A stretch of DNA of 49,037 nt from NCBI GenBank assembly GCA_035542815.1, contig DATKKS010000015.1, positions 1 to 49,037 of the forward strand. Reading direction: 5' to 3'. The DNA comes from JACRLI01 sp035542815 (GTDB lineage: Bacteria; Eisenbacteria; RBG-16-71-46; JACRLI01). The notes beneath the pieces are model-generated. The model saw only the letters and a program-made list of their open reading frames with translations, was not told the DNA's origin and did no database searches. This document shows positions 32,990 to 39,714 of the stretch, one piece after another. Each line of letters opens with the position of its first letter. Positions within the stretch are counted from its first letter, which is position 1. Both the position numbers and the translations under genes were made by a program.

Positions 32990-33777
32990 CAGCACCCCCG
33001 GTAGGACGGCCGGCGCTTTTCCAGGAAGGCCGCGACGCCTTCGCGGAAATCCGCGGTTTTCCCGGCCAGCGTCTGCAGATCCCGCTCGAGCGCCAGCTGC
33101 TCCTCGAGCGAGTTCGTGAGCGATTGGTTCAGCAGGCGCTTCGCCAGGCCCAGCGCCACCGTGGGCATGGCCGCCAGCCGCAGCGCCAGCGCCTGGGCCC
33201 TGGCCATCAGCTCGCGGTCCGGGACCACCCGGTGGATGAGCCCGCACCGGGCGGCCTCCGCCGCGGTGATCTTGTCCCCCAGCATGATGAGCTCGGTGGC
33301 CCGGGCCAGCCCCACCAGGCGCGGCAGGAAGAACGACCCGCCGCTGTCGGGAACCAGCCCGATCCTGGAAAAGGACTGCACCAGCGTGGCGCTCTCGGCG
33401 GCCAGCACGAAGTCGCAGGCCAGCGCGAGGTTCGCCCCGGCGCCGGCGGCCACGCCGTTGAGGGCGCACACCACCGGGCGCTCCAGCCCCCGGATCGCCC
33501 GGATGACGGGGTTGTAGCTGGCCTCCACGGTCGCCCCGAGGACGGCCGCGTCCCCCGACGAGGCCAGGAACTCGTTGAGGTCCTGCCCGGCGCAGAAGCC
33601 CGCGCCGGCGCCGGTCACCAGGACGGCGCGGACGGCGGGGTCCGACGCGCACGCCGCCAGATGCTCCTGCAACCTGAGGGCCATGGGCCGGTCGAAGCTG
33701 TTCAGGACGGCGGGGCGGTTCAGGGTCAGCAGCGCCACGGCGCCGGAATCGCTGCGCAGGACGGGGTCGTGGTTCAC
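32989..33777 (-). CDS. paaG: 1,2-epoxyphenylacetyl-CoA isomerase
   Basis: 262-residue crotonase closely matching E. coli PaaG: LTLNRPAVLNSFDRPMALRL, VTGAGAGFCAGQDLNEF, YNPVIRAIRGLERPVVCALNGVAAGAGANLALACDFV, FSRIGLVPDSGGSFFLPRLVG, and EGVAAFLEKRRPSYRGC at the end. The hydratase Glu is absent from the GAGANLALACD segment, and Asp in VPDSGG serves instead, as in PaaG isomerases. It converts the epoxide made by PaaABC to oxepin-CoA and also shifts double bonds later in the route. 27 bases after paaD; coupled to paaH. Confidence 0.96.
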   Translation of the reverse strand: MNHDPVLRSDSGAVALLTLNRPAVLNSFDRPMALRLQEHLAACASDPAVRAVLVTGAGAGFCAGQDLNEFLASSGDAAVLGATVEASYNPVIRAIRGLERPVVCALNGVAAGAGANLALACDFVLAAESATLVQSFSRIGLVPDSGGSFFLPRLVGLARATELIMLGDKITAAEAARCGLIHRVVPDRELMARAQALALRLAAMPTVALGLAKRLLNQSLTNSLEEQLALERDLQTLAGKTADFREGVAAFLEKRRPSYRGC

Positions 33778-33804
33778 GCGGGGAGAGTCCAGCCTTTCTT
33801 CGCC

Positions 33805-34281
33805 TCAGATCGGCTTGAAGTAGTCGAACGGCGATCCGCACGCCGTGCACCGGTGGAGCGACTTGCACGCCGTGGAGCCGAATGCGGAGATCCGCTCGGT
33901 GTCCGACGAGCCGCAGTGGGGGCACGCCACCGGCCCGGGATCCAGCCGCATCTCCGCCGGCCCCGGGGGCGCGATGCCGCTCTCCCGCAGCTTCTCCCGG
34001 GCGGACTCGGTGAGCCACGCGGTGGTCCAGGCCGGGGCGAGCGTGCGCCGCACCGCCGCCGGCACTTCCGCGCGGCGCATGGCCCCCACGATCTCCGCCT
34101 CGATCGTGGCCAGCGCCGGGCATCCGGCGTAGGTCGGGGTGATCGAGATCTCGTATCGGTCGCCGGCCCAGCGGATCCCGCGGACGATGCCCAGGTCCAG
34201 GATGGAGAGCGTCGGGATCTCGGGATCGGCGACCGAGGCCAGGATCTCGCGCACCCGCTCCTCACCGCACGGTGGGTCCAT
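33805..34281 (-). CDS. paaD: Phenylacetate-CoA epoxidase maturation factor PaaD
   Basis: 158 residues. The N-terminal MIP18/DUF59 domain shows ILASVADPEIPTLSILDLGIVRG and the conserved TPTYAGCPAL with Cys54. The C-terminal zinc ribbon has C120, C123, C145 and C148 (CPHCG ... CTACG), plus a C139 in between. PaaD is required for a working epoxidase, probably in metal or Fe-S cofactor assembly. In E. coli paaE follows; here paaG follows directly. Confidence 0.95.
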   Translation of the reverse strand: MDPPCGEERVREILASVADPEIPTLSILDLGIVRGIRWAGDRYEISITPTYAGCPALATIEAEIVGAMRRAEVPAAVRRTLAPAWTTAWLTESAREKLRESGIAPPGPAEMRLDPGPVACPHCGSSDTERISAFGSTACKSLHRCTACGSPFDYFKPI

Positions 34282-34284
34282 GGC

Positions 34285-35061
34285 TCACCACGCCGCGCCC
34301 GGATGGGCGCGGGCCACCGACTGCATCACGGTCAGCAGGTGGCCGAGCGCCTCGGTGTGCCGCCCCGCCCTCCCGCTGTACACCAGCCGCGGCCGCTCCT
34401 GGGGCAGGCGGAGCGTCGCCCGGCCCGCCTGGGCGGCCACCTGTGCGTGCCACTCCTCGCGCAGCGCGCCCGGCTCGGGGGCGACCCCGGCCGAGGCGGC
34501 GGCGCGCGCCAGCTCGTCGTCCTGGAACAGCTCCCCGGTGTATTTCCACAGCCCGTCCACCGCGGCCTGGGTCCGCGCGTGGCTCTCCTCGGTGCCGTCG
34601 CCCAGCCGCAGCAGCCACTCGCCGCTGTGGCGGCGGTGGTAGCGGACCTCCTTGCGCGCCTTGGCGGCGATGTCGCGGAGCGGCTCGAACGCGCTGGCCT
34701 CGAGGCGGCCGTACAGCAGGTCGGCGTGCACGTCCACCAGGAACTGGCGGACCATGGTGGCCGCGAAGTCCCGGTTCGGCTGCTCCACCAGCAGGCAGTT
34801 CCGGAACTCGTGCACCTCGCGCCCGTAGGCGAGCTGGTCCGCGTCGCGCCCCCGCCCTTCCACCCGGCCCGCCTCCTCGAGCAGCAGCGAGGCGTGGCCC
34901 AGGCAGTCCAGCGCGAGGTTGGCCATCGCGATGTCCTCCTCCGGGATGGGGGCGTGGCCGCACCACTCGGAGAGCCGGTGGCCCAGCACCAGCCGGTCGT
35001 CCGCCAGGCGCAGCAGGAACTCCGCCAGGCTGCCGGCGGCCATGGGCAGCGCGGGGCTCAT
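34285..35061 (-). CDS. paaC: Phenylacetyl-CoA epoxidase structural subunit PaaC
   Basis: 258 residues of the ferritin-like helical fold that forms a heterodimer with PaaA without binding iron itself. Visible family segments: LADDRLVLGHRLSEWCGHAPIPEEDIAMANLALDCLGHASLLL and WLLRLGDGTEESHARTQAAVDGLWKYTGELF. The ATG at 35061 overlaps the paaB stop by four bases (ATGA). Ends 3 bases before paaD. Confidence 0.95.
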   Translation of the reverse strand: MSPALPMAAGSLAEFLLRLADDRLVLGHRLSEWCGHAPIPEEDIAMANLALDCLGHASLLLEEAGRVEGRGRDADQLAYGREVHEFRNCLLVEQPNRDFAATMVRQFLVDVHADLLYGRLEASAFEPLRDIAAKARKEVRYHRRHSGEWLLRLGDGTEESHARTQAAVDGLWKYTGELFQDDELARAAASAGVAPEPGALREEWHAQVAAQAGRATLRLPQERPRLVYSGRAGRHTEALGHLLTVMQSVARAHPGAAW

Positions 35062-35360
35062 GCGTCCTTCATGCCCGCGGGCAGGTGGTAGAAGTGGGTG
35101 TGCCGGTAGGCCTTGGTGCGCGGCCCCTCGAAGAAGGCCCCGCCGTCCTCGGGGCTGGTCGCGGTGATGTCGGCGGTGCGGACCACCCACAGGCTGGCGA
35201 CCGCTCCGCGGCGGGCGTACACGTCGCGCGCGTTCTGCAGCGCCAGCTCCGCGTCCGGCGCGCGGAGGCTGCCGGCGTGGACGTGGGCCTGGCCGTCGCC
35301 CTCCTGGACGAACACCTCCCACAGCTCCCACTGGTCGTGCGGGGATCGGGCGGCACTCAT
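35058..35360 (-). CDS. paaB: Phenylacetyl-CoA epoxidase subunit PaaB
   Basis: 100 residues; small bridging subunit of the PaaABC complex. It opens with QWELWEVFVQEGDGQAHVHAGSLRAPDAELALQNARDVYARR and carries VWVVRTADIT-like (SLWVVRTADITATSPED) sequence, both strongly conserved. The start lies 2 bases after the paaA stop; the end overlaps paaC. Confidence 0.95.
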   Translation of the reverse strand: MSAARSPHDQWELWEVFVQEGDGQAHVHAGSLRAPDAELALQNARDVYARRGAVASLWVVRTADITATSPEDGGAFFEGPRTKAYRHTHFYHLPAGMKDA

Positions 35361-35362
35361 GG

Positions 35363-36310
35363 CTAGGCGGCCGCTCCCTCGCCCCGGTGCTTCCGCTCGA
35401 AGGCCCGCGCGGCGTCGCGGACCCAGGCGCCGTCGTCGTGCGCGCGGCGGCGCGCCTCGAGGCGCTCGGCGCTGCACGGGCCGCGGCCCCCGATCACCAG
35501 CCGGAACTCCTCCCAGTCGATCTCCCCGGTCTCCCAGTGGCCGGTCTCGCGGTTGAGCCGGAGATCCGGGTCGGGGATGGTGAGCCCGAAGGCCTGCGCC
35601 TGCGCCACGGTCATGTCCACGAACCGCTGGCGCAGCTCGTCGTTGGTGCGGAGCTTCACCCGCCAGCGCATCAGCTCGCCGGAGTTCGGGGAGTTGGAGT
35701 CGTGCGGGCCGAACATCATCAGCGTCGGCCACCACCACCGGTTCAGCGCCTCCTGGGCCATCGCCTTCTGGGCCGGGGTGCCGTGCACCAGCGCCGCGAC
35801 CATCTCCATGCCCTGGCGCTTGTGGAAGTTCTCCTCGCGGCAGATCCGGAGCAGGCTGCGCGCGTACGGCCCGTACGAGCACTTGGCCATGGTGGTCTGG
35901 TTCAGGATCGCCGCGCCGTCCACCAGCCACCCGATCATGCCCACGTCCGCCCAGGACAGGGTGGGGTAGTTGAAGATGCTGGAGTACTTGGCGGTGCCGG
36001 CGAGGAGCTGGTCGAACATCTCCTCGCGGCTGATGCCGAGGGTCTCGGCGGCGCAGTAGAGGTACAGCCCGTGGCCGGCCTCGTCCTGCACCTTGGCCAA
36101 GAGGCCGATCTTGCGCCGCAGCGAGGGGGCCCGGGTGATCCAGTTCCCCTCCGGGAGCATCCCCACGATCTCCGAGTGGGCGTGCTGCGAGATCAGGCGG
36201 ATGAGCTGGGACCGGTACCGGTCCGGCATCCAGTCCTTCGGCTCGATCTTGGCATTCCCCTGGATCCGCGCGTCGAACCGGGCTTCGAGCTCCAACTCCT
36301 CTGGCAGCAT
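35363..36310 (-). CDS. paaA: Phenylacetyl-CoA epoxidase catalytic subunit PaaA
   Basis: 315-residue di-iron monooxygenase subunit that forms the ring 1,2-epoxide of phenylacetyl-CoA. The iron-binding ferritin-like signature is seen as HAHSEIVGMLPEGNW, AKVQDEAGHGLYLYCAAETLG and REENFHKRQGMEM, with family-specific NRWWWPTLMMFGPHDS. AGAAGGATAAGTCA precedes the ATG. It is the first gene of the ten-gene paa operon. The electron-donating reductase PaaE is missing from the operon, so electrons must come from a protein encoded elsewhere. Confidence 0.97.
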   Translation of the reverse strand: MLPEELELEARFDARIQGNAKIEPKDWMPDRYRSQLIRLISQHAHSEIVGMLPEGNWITRAPSLRRKIGLLAKVQDEAGHGLYLYCAAETLGISREEMFDQLLAGTAKYSSIFNYPTLSWADVGMIGWLVDGAAILNQTTMAKCSYGPYARSLLRICREENFHKRQGMEMVAALVHGTPAQKAMAQEALNRWWWPTLMMFGPHDSNSPNSGELMRWRVKLRTNDELRQRFVDMTVAQAQAFGLTIPDPDLRLNRETGHWETGEIDWEEFRLVIGGRGPCSAERLEARRRAHDDGAWVRDAARAFERKHRGEGAAA

Positions 36311-36365
36311 TGACTTATCCTTCTGTGAGCGGGCGGGACGGGAGGTGTGCCGGGGAGCGCCCCTG

Positions 36366-36409
36366 CGCTAAGAATGGATGCGGCCAGAGGATAACTGGAT
36401 TCCGCTAAG
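36366..36409. promoter_or_regulatory. Direct repeats upstream of paaA, possible operator
   Basis: CGCTAAG occurs at 36366-36372 and again at 36403-36409, each followed by a similar purine-rich GGATG stretch. They lie 56-100 bases upstream of paaA in the only paa leader region. A weak TTATCC-N17-TTAGCG promoter reading on the minus strand falls between them. A role in phenylacetate-responsive control is inference. Confidence 0.3.
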
Positions 36410-36458
36410 GGGATGGGGGCCGCGGAGCGGGGAGGCCCTCGCTCCGCCGAGGCCAGGC

Positions 36459-37205
36459 TCACTTGTCGCCGCGCCCTGCCTCCCCCGGCCGGCCCAGCAC
36501 GTAGATCACCCACGGCGGGATGCGCGTCTCGTTGACCCAGGCGTGGGGCTCGTCCTCCCGGGCCAGCGGCCGGTGCTCGGCCACCACCTCCACGCCGGCG
36601 CGAGCGTAGGCCTCGCGGTAGCCGGCGTCGGTCCACAGCACGTCCTCCACCGGCCGGGGGTCCTCGATGTCGGTGATGACGATCCTCACCGGGTCCCCGC
36701 ACCGGGCGGCGCGGTTCTCCGGGTAGTCCCGGGTCGAGAACGACGCCCACTCGTGCACGTAGATCTCGGGCGCGGAGACCAGGTTCACGATCCGGCCTCC
36801 GGGGCCCAGCAGCGCGGCCAGCCCGCGCAGCACCGCCGCCTTGCGCTCCAGCGTGGGGATGCTGTCGAAGGTGAACGCGGAGAGCACCAGGTCGAAGGCG
36901 CCCTGCCCCAGGCCGGCGAGGGCGTCGTTCTCCACCCGGCGGTAGTCCCCCGCCGGGTCGATCTCCCGGGCCCGGTCCAGCATGTCGGCCGAGATGTCGA
37001 TGCCCACCGCCTCGAAGCCGAGCCGGCGCAGGAAACGGGTGGAGCGCCCCGCGCCGCAGCCGAAGTCCACCGCGCGCCGGCCGCGAACGTGCCGGCGGAA
37101 CAGCTCCGGCAGGTCCCGGTAGGCCAGATAGTAGGTGCCCGGGAACTCCAGCCGCGCGTAGGCCTGCGCCCGGAGCGCGTCCTGGTAGCAGTTGTCCTGG
37201 GTCAT
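36459..37205 (-). CDS. SAM-dependent class I methyltransferase
   Basis: 248 residues. Motif I AVDFGCGAGRSTRFLRRLGF, acidic motif AVGIDISADMLDRARE, and FDLVLSAFTFDSIPTLERKAAVLRGLAALLGPGG are typical of Methyltransf_11/25 enzymes. Substrate unknown. ATG 37205 (MTQDNCYQDA); the longer frame upstream is Arg/Gly-rich. It is divergent from the MocR-type regulator and shares a 250-base control region with it, so it is a likely target of that regulator (inference). Confidence 0.85.
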   Translation of the reverse strand: MTQDNCYQDALRAQAYARLEFPGTYYLAYRDLPELFRRHVRGRRAVDFGCGAGRSTRFLRRLGFEAVGIDISADMLDRAREIDPAGDYRRVENDALAGLGQGAFDLVLSAFTFDSIPTLERKAAVLRGLAALLGPGGRIVNLVSAPEIYVHEWASFSTRDYPENRAARCGDPVRIVITDIEDPRPVEDVLWTDAGYREAYARAGVEVVAEHRPLAREDEPHAWVNETRIPPWVIYVLGRPGEAGRGDK

Positions 37206-37289
37206 GGCCGGCCCCCCATTCCACGCGGCGCCCGGCGCCGCCCGGCCCGCGGAACCCATGTTCGCACCGCCCCGGCCGGCCCGGAAGCT

Positions 37290-37420
37290 CCAATCCGGTC
37301 TTTTCGGGACCGGCCAATCCGCTCGCCTGGGGCGCCGCCCAAGCTCCCGGCCGCCTACCGGACCCGCTGGATTGGCATGCTCCAAATTTCGAGAATTGGT
37401 CGTTGTGGACCTACCAATCC
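37290..37420. promoter_or_regulatory. Cluster of ATTGG/CCAAT boxes between methyltransferase and MocR genes
   Basis: Five half-sites: CCAATCCG at 37290-37297 and 37314-37321 (flanking a GGTC/GACC inverted repeat), GGATTGG at 37369-37375, ATTGGT at 37395-37400 and ACCAATCC at 37413-37420. The last two face each other as ATTGGT-N12-ACCAAT just upstream of and within the promoter of the regulator gene. This resembles MocR-type operators with paired direct or inverted half-sites near the autoregulated promoter. Confidence 0.55.
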
Positions 37421-37431
37421 AGGGCTACGCT
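37403..37431 (+). promoter_or_regulatory. Candidate promoter of the MocR-type regulator gene
   Basis: TTGTGG (37403-37408), 17-base spacer, TACGCT (37426-37431), 26 bases before the ATG. The spacer contains the ACCAATCC half-site, consistent with autoregulation. Confidence 0.4.
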
Positions 37432-37456
37432 GGGCGCGAGACTCAAGGAGGCCGAG

Positions 37457-38953
37457 ATGCTGCTGCTGACCCTGGACAAGGCCGGCGCGGTCCCCATCTA
37501 CCGGCAGATCTGCGAGCGGGTGGTGCGCCTGGTGGACGGCGGGACGCTCGCTCCCGGGGACCGCCTGCCGCCCACCCGGAGCCTGGCCCGCACCCTGGGG
37601 GTGCACCGCTCCACCGTGCTGCGCGCCTACGAGGAACTGTGGGCCCTGGGCTACCTGGAGAGCCGGCCCGGCTCGTACTCCACGGTCCGCCAGCGGGCCC
37701 GGCCGGTGGCCGCCGCGCCCGCCCGGCGCGGGGTTCCGGCCCCGGGCGCCGCGGCGGGGCTGCTGCGCTGGGAGGCGCTGGCCTCCCCGGCGGCCCGCCG
37801 GGCCGGCCGGGACGCCGCCCGCCTGGTGCAGGACCCCCACCCGCGGGAAGGCGTGATCGACTTCGCACGGCTCTCGGCCGACCCTCGTCTCGCCCCCGAG
37901 CGCGAGGTCCGCGCGTGCGTGCGGGCGGCCCTGGCGCGCCACGGCGGGGAGCTGCTCGACTACGGGGACGCCCGGGGCTACCCGCCGCTGCGCGAGGCCA
38001 TCGCGCGCCGCATGCGGGCCCACGGCGTGGCGGCGTCGGCCGACGAGATCCTGGTGACCAACGGGGCCCAGCAGGGCCTGGACCTGGTGCTGCGGCTGCT
38101 CACCGGGCCGGGCAGCGCGGTGGTGGCCGAGTCGCCCACCTACTCCATGGCCCTGGCCCTGTTCCGCTTCCACGGGCTGGCGCTGCGCGAGGTGCCGATG
38201 CGGGCCGACGGCCCGGACCTGGACGCGCTCGAGCGGGCCCTGCGGCGGCGGCCGGCGCTGGTGTACACCATCCCCAACTTCCACAACCCGACCGGGACCA
38301 CCACCGGCCAGGCCCACCGGGAGCGCCTGCTGGCGCTGTGCGAGGCGCGCCGGGTGCCGATCCTCGAGGACGGCTTCGAGGAGGAGATGAAGTACTTCGG
38401 CAAGGCGGTCCTGCCCATCAAGTCCATGGACGCCCGCGGGATCGTGATCTACCTGGGGACCTTCTCGAAGGTGGTGTTCCCCGGGCTGCGCGTGGGCTGG
38501 GTGGCGGCCCCGCGCGGGTGCGTGGACCGGCTGTTCGCCCTCCAGCGGATGACCAACCTGACCGGCAACTCGGTGGCCCAGGCGGCCGCCGCGCGCTTCT
38601 GCGGCTCGGGCCTGTACGAGGCGTACCTGCGGCGGGTGCACCGCGTGTACCGGAGGCGGATGCAGGCCATGCTGCAGGGTCTCAAGGAGCACCTGCCGCC
38701 GGGCGTGGAGTGGACCCAACCCGCCGGCGGGTACACGCTGTGGCTGCGGGTGCGCGGTTCCGCGGCCGGCGAGCGGGCCGTGGGCGAGCAGATCCGGAAG
38801 TGCGGGGTGAAGGTGGTCCCGGGGAGCCTGTTCTTCCCGCGGCCGCCGGCCGATCCGCACTTCCGGCTGTCCATCGCCTGCGTCTCCGAGGAGGAGATCG
38901 CCGCGGGCTGCCGCCGGCTGGGCCGCGCGCTCCGGCCGGCGCGGAGGGCGTGA
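37457..38953 (+). CDS. MocR/PdxR-type GntR-aminotransferase fusion regulator
   Basis: 498 residues. The N-terminal GntR winged helix-turn-helix shows VPIYRQICERVVRLVDGGTLAPGDRLPPTRSLARTLGVHRSTVLRAYEEL. A 60-residue Arg/Ala-rich linker follows, then a fold-type I aminotransferase domain with GAQQGLDLVLRLL, PTYSMAL, FHNPTGTTT, DGFEEEMKY and the PLP lysine K338 in LGTFSKVVFPGLRVGW. Such proteins use PLP or an amino-acid adduct as effector to control vitamin B6, GABA, taurine or other amine metabolism. ATG 37457 has AAGGAGG upstream. The radical SAM gene follows one base after its stop. Confidence 0.93.
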   Translation: MLLLTLDKAGAVPIYRQICERVVRLVDGGTLAPGDRLPPTRSLARTLGVHRSTVLRAYEELWALGYLESRPGSYSTVRQRARPVAAAPARRGVPAPGAAAGLLRWEALASPAARRAGRDAARLVQDPHPREGVIDFARLSADPRLAPEREVRACVRAALARHGGELLDYGDARGYPPLREAIARRMRAHGVAASADEILVTNGAQQGLDLVLRLLTGPGSAVVAESPTYSMALALFRFHGLALREVPMRADGPDLDALERALRRRPALVYTIPNFHNPTGTTTGQAHRERLLALCEARRVPILEDGFEEEMKYFGKAVLPIKSMDARGIVIYLGTFSKVVFPGLRVGWVAAPRGCVDRLFALQRMTNLTGNSVAQAAAARFCGSGLYEAYLRRVHRVYRRRMQAMLQGLKEHLPPGVEWTQPAGGYTLWLRVRGSAAGERAVGEQIRKCGVKVVPGSLFFPRPPADPHFRLSIACVSEEEIAAGCRRLGRALRPARRA

Positions 38954-38954
38954 C

Positions 38955-39707
38955 ATGCTGCTGGAACCGAAGCGCGGGATCACCTACGGGCCGGTCCGCT
39001 CCCGGCGGCTCGGCCGCTCGCTGGGGATCAACGTCCTGCCCCCCGGGCGCAAGGTGTGCAACTTCAACTGCCGCTACTGCCAGTACGGCTGGACCGACCC
39101 GGCGGCGGCCGCCTCACCCGCCGACTTCCCGCCGGTGCCGGCGGTGCTGGACGCGGTGGGCCGGGCGCTGGAGGAACTCCCGGAACCCCCGGCCTACCTG
39201 ACCTTCTCGGGCAACGGTGAGCCGACGCTGCACCCGGGCTTCCCGGAGCTGGTGGACGGGGTGCGGGAGCTGCGCGACCGGCTCGCGCCCGACGCGCGCA
39301 CCGCCATCCTGTCCAACTCCTCGCGCGCCGGGGACCCGCGGGTCCGCGCGGCGCTGGCGCGCCTGGACGTGCGGATCATGAAGCTCGACGCGGGCACCCC
39401 CGCGTGCTTCCACCGCTACAACGGCCCCGCCGCCGGACTGGCCCTGGACGCCCTGGTGCAGGGCCTGCGCGAGCTGCCCGACGTCACACTGCAGTCGCTG
39501 TTCACGGCCGGGCCGGCGGGCAACCTGGAGCCCCGCGAGACCGCCGCGTGGCTGGCGGCGGTGGCCGCCATCCGCCCGCGCGAGGTGCAGATCTACACCC
39601 TCGACCGCGGGGCGCCCTGCGACCGCATCGCGCCTGCGGCGCCCGGGGACCTCGCCCAGCTGCGCGACCGGTTGCGCGCGCTGGGCGTGCCGGCGACGGC
39701 CTTCTGA
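38955..39707 (+). CDS. Radical SAM protein
   Basis: 250 residues. The [4Fe-4S] motif CNFNCRYC (C35, C39, C42) lies near the N-terminus after YGPVRSRRLGRSLGINVLPPG, followed by TFSGNGEPTLHPGF, where the GNGEPT segment is the usual SAM-binding GGE motif, and LSNSS. This matches the COG0731-type single-domain radical SAM proteins, whose reactions are mostly unknown. It starts one base after the MocR stop codon, so it is co-translated with the regulator and may act in the same pathway. It ends 7 bases from the convergent M13 peptidase stop. Confidence 0.9.
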   Translation: MLLEPKRGITYGPVRSRRLGRSLGINVLPPGRKVCNFNCRYCQYGWTDPAAAASPADFPPVPAVLDAVGRALEELPEPPAYLTFSGNGEPTLHPGFPELVDGVRELRDRLAPDARTAILSNSSRAGDPRVRAALARLDVRIMKLDAGTPACFHRYNGPAAGLALDALVQGLRELPDVTLQSLFTAGPAGNLEPRETAAWLAAVAAIRPREVQIYTLDRGAPCDRIAPAAPGDLAQLRDRLRALGVPATAF

Positions 39708-39714
39708 GCGCCCC

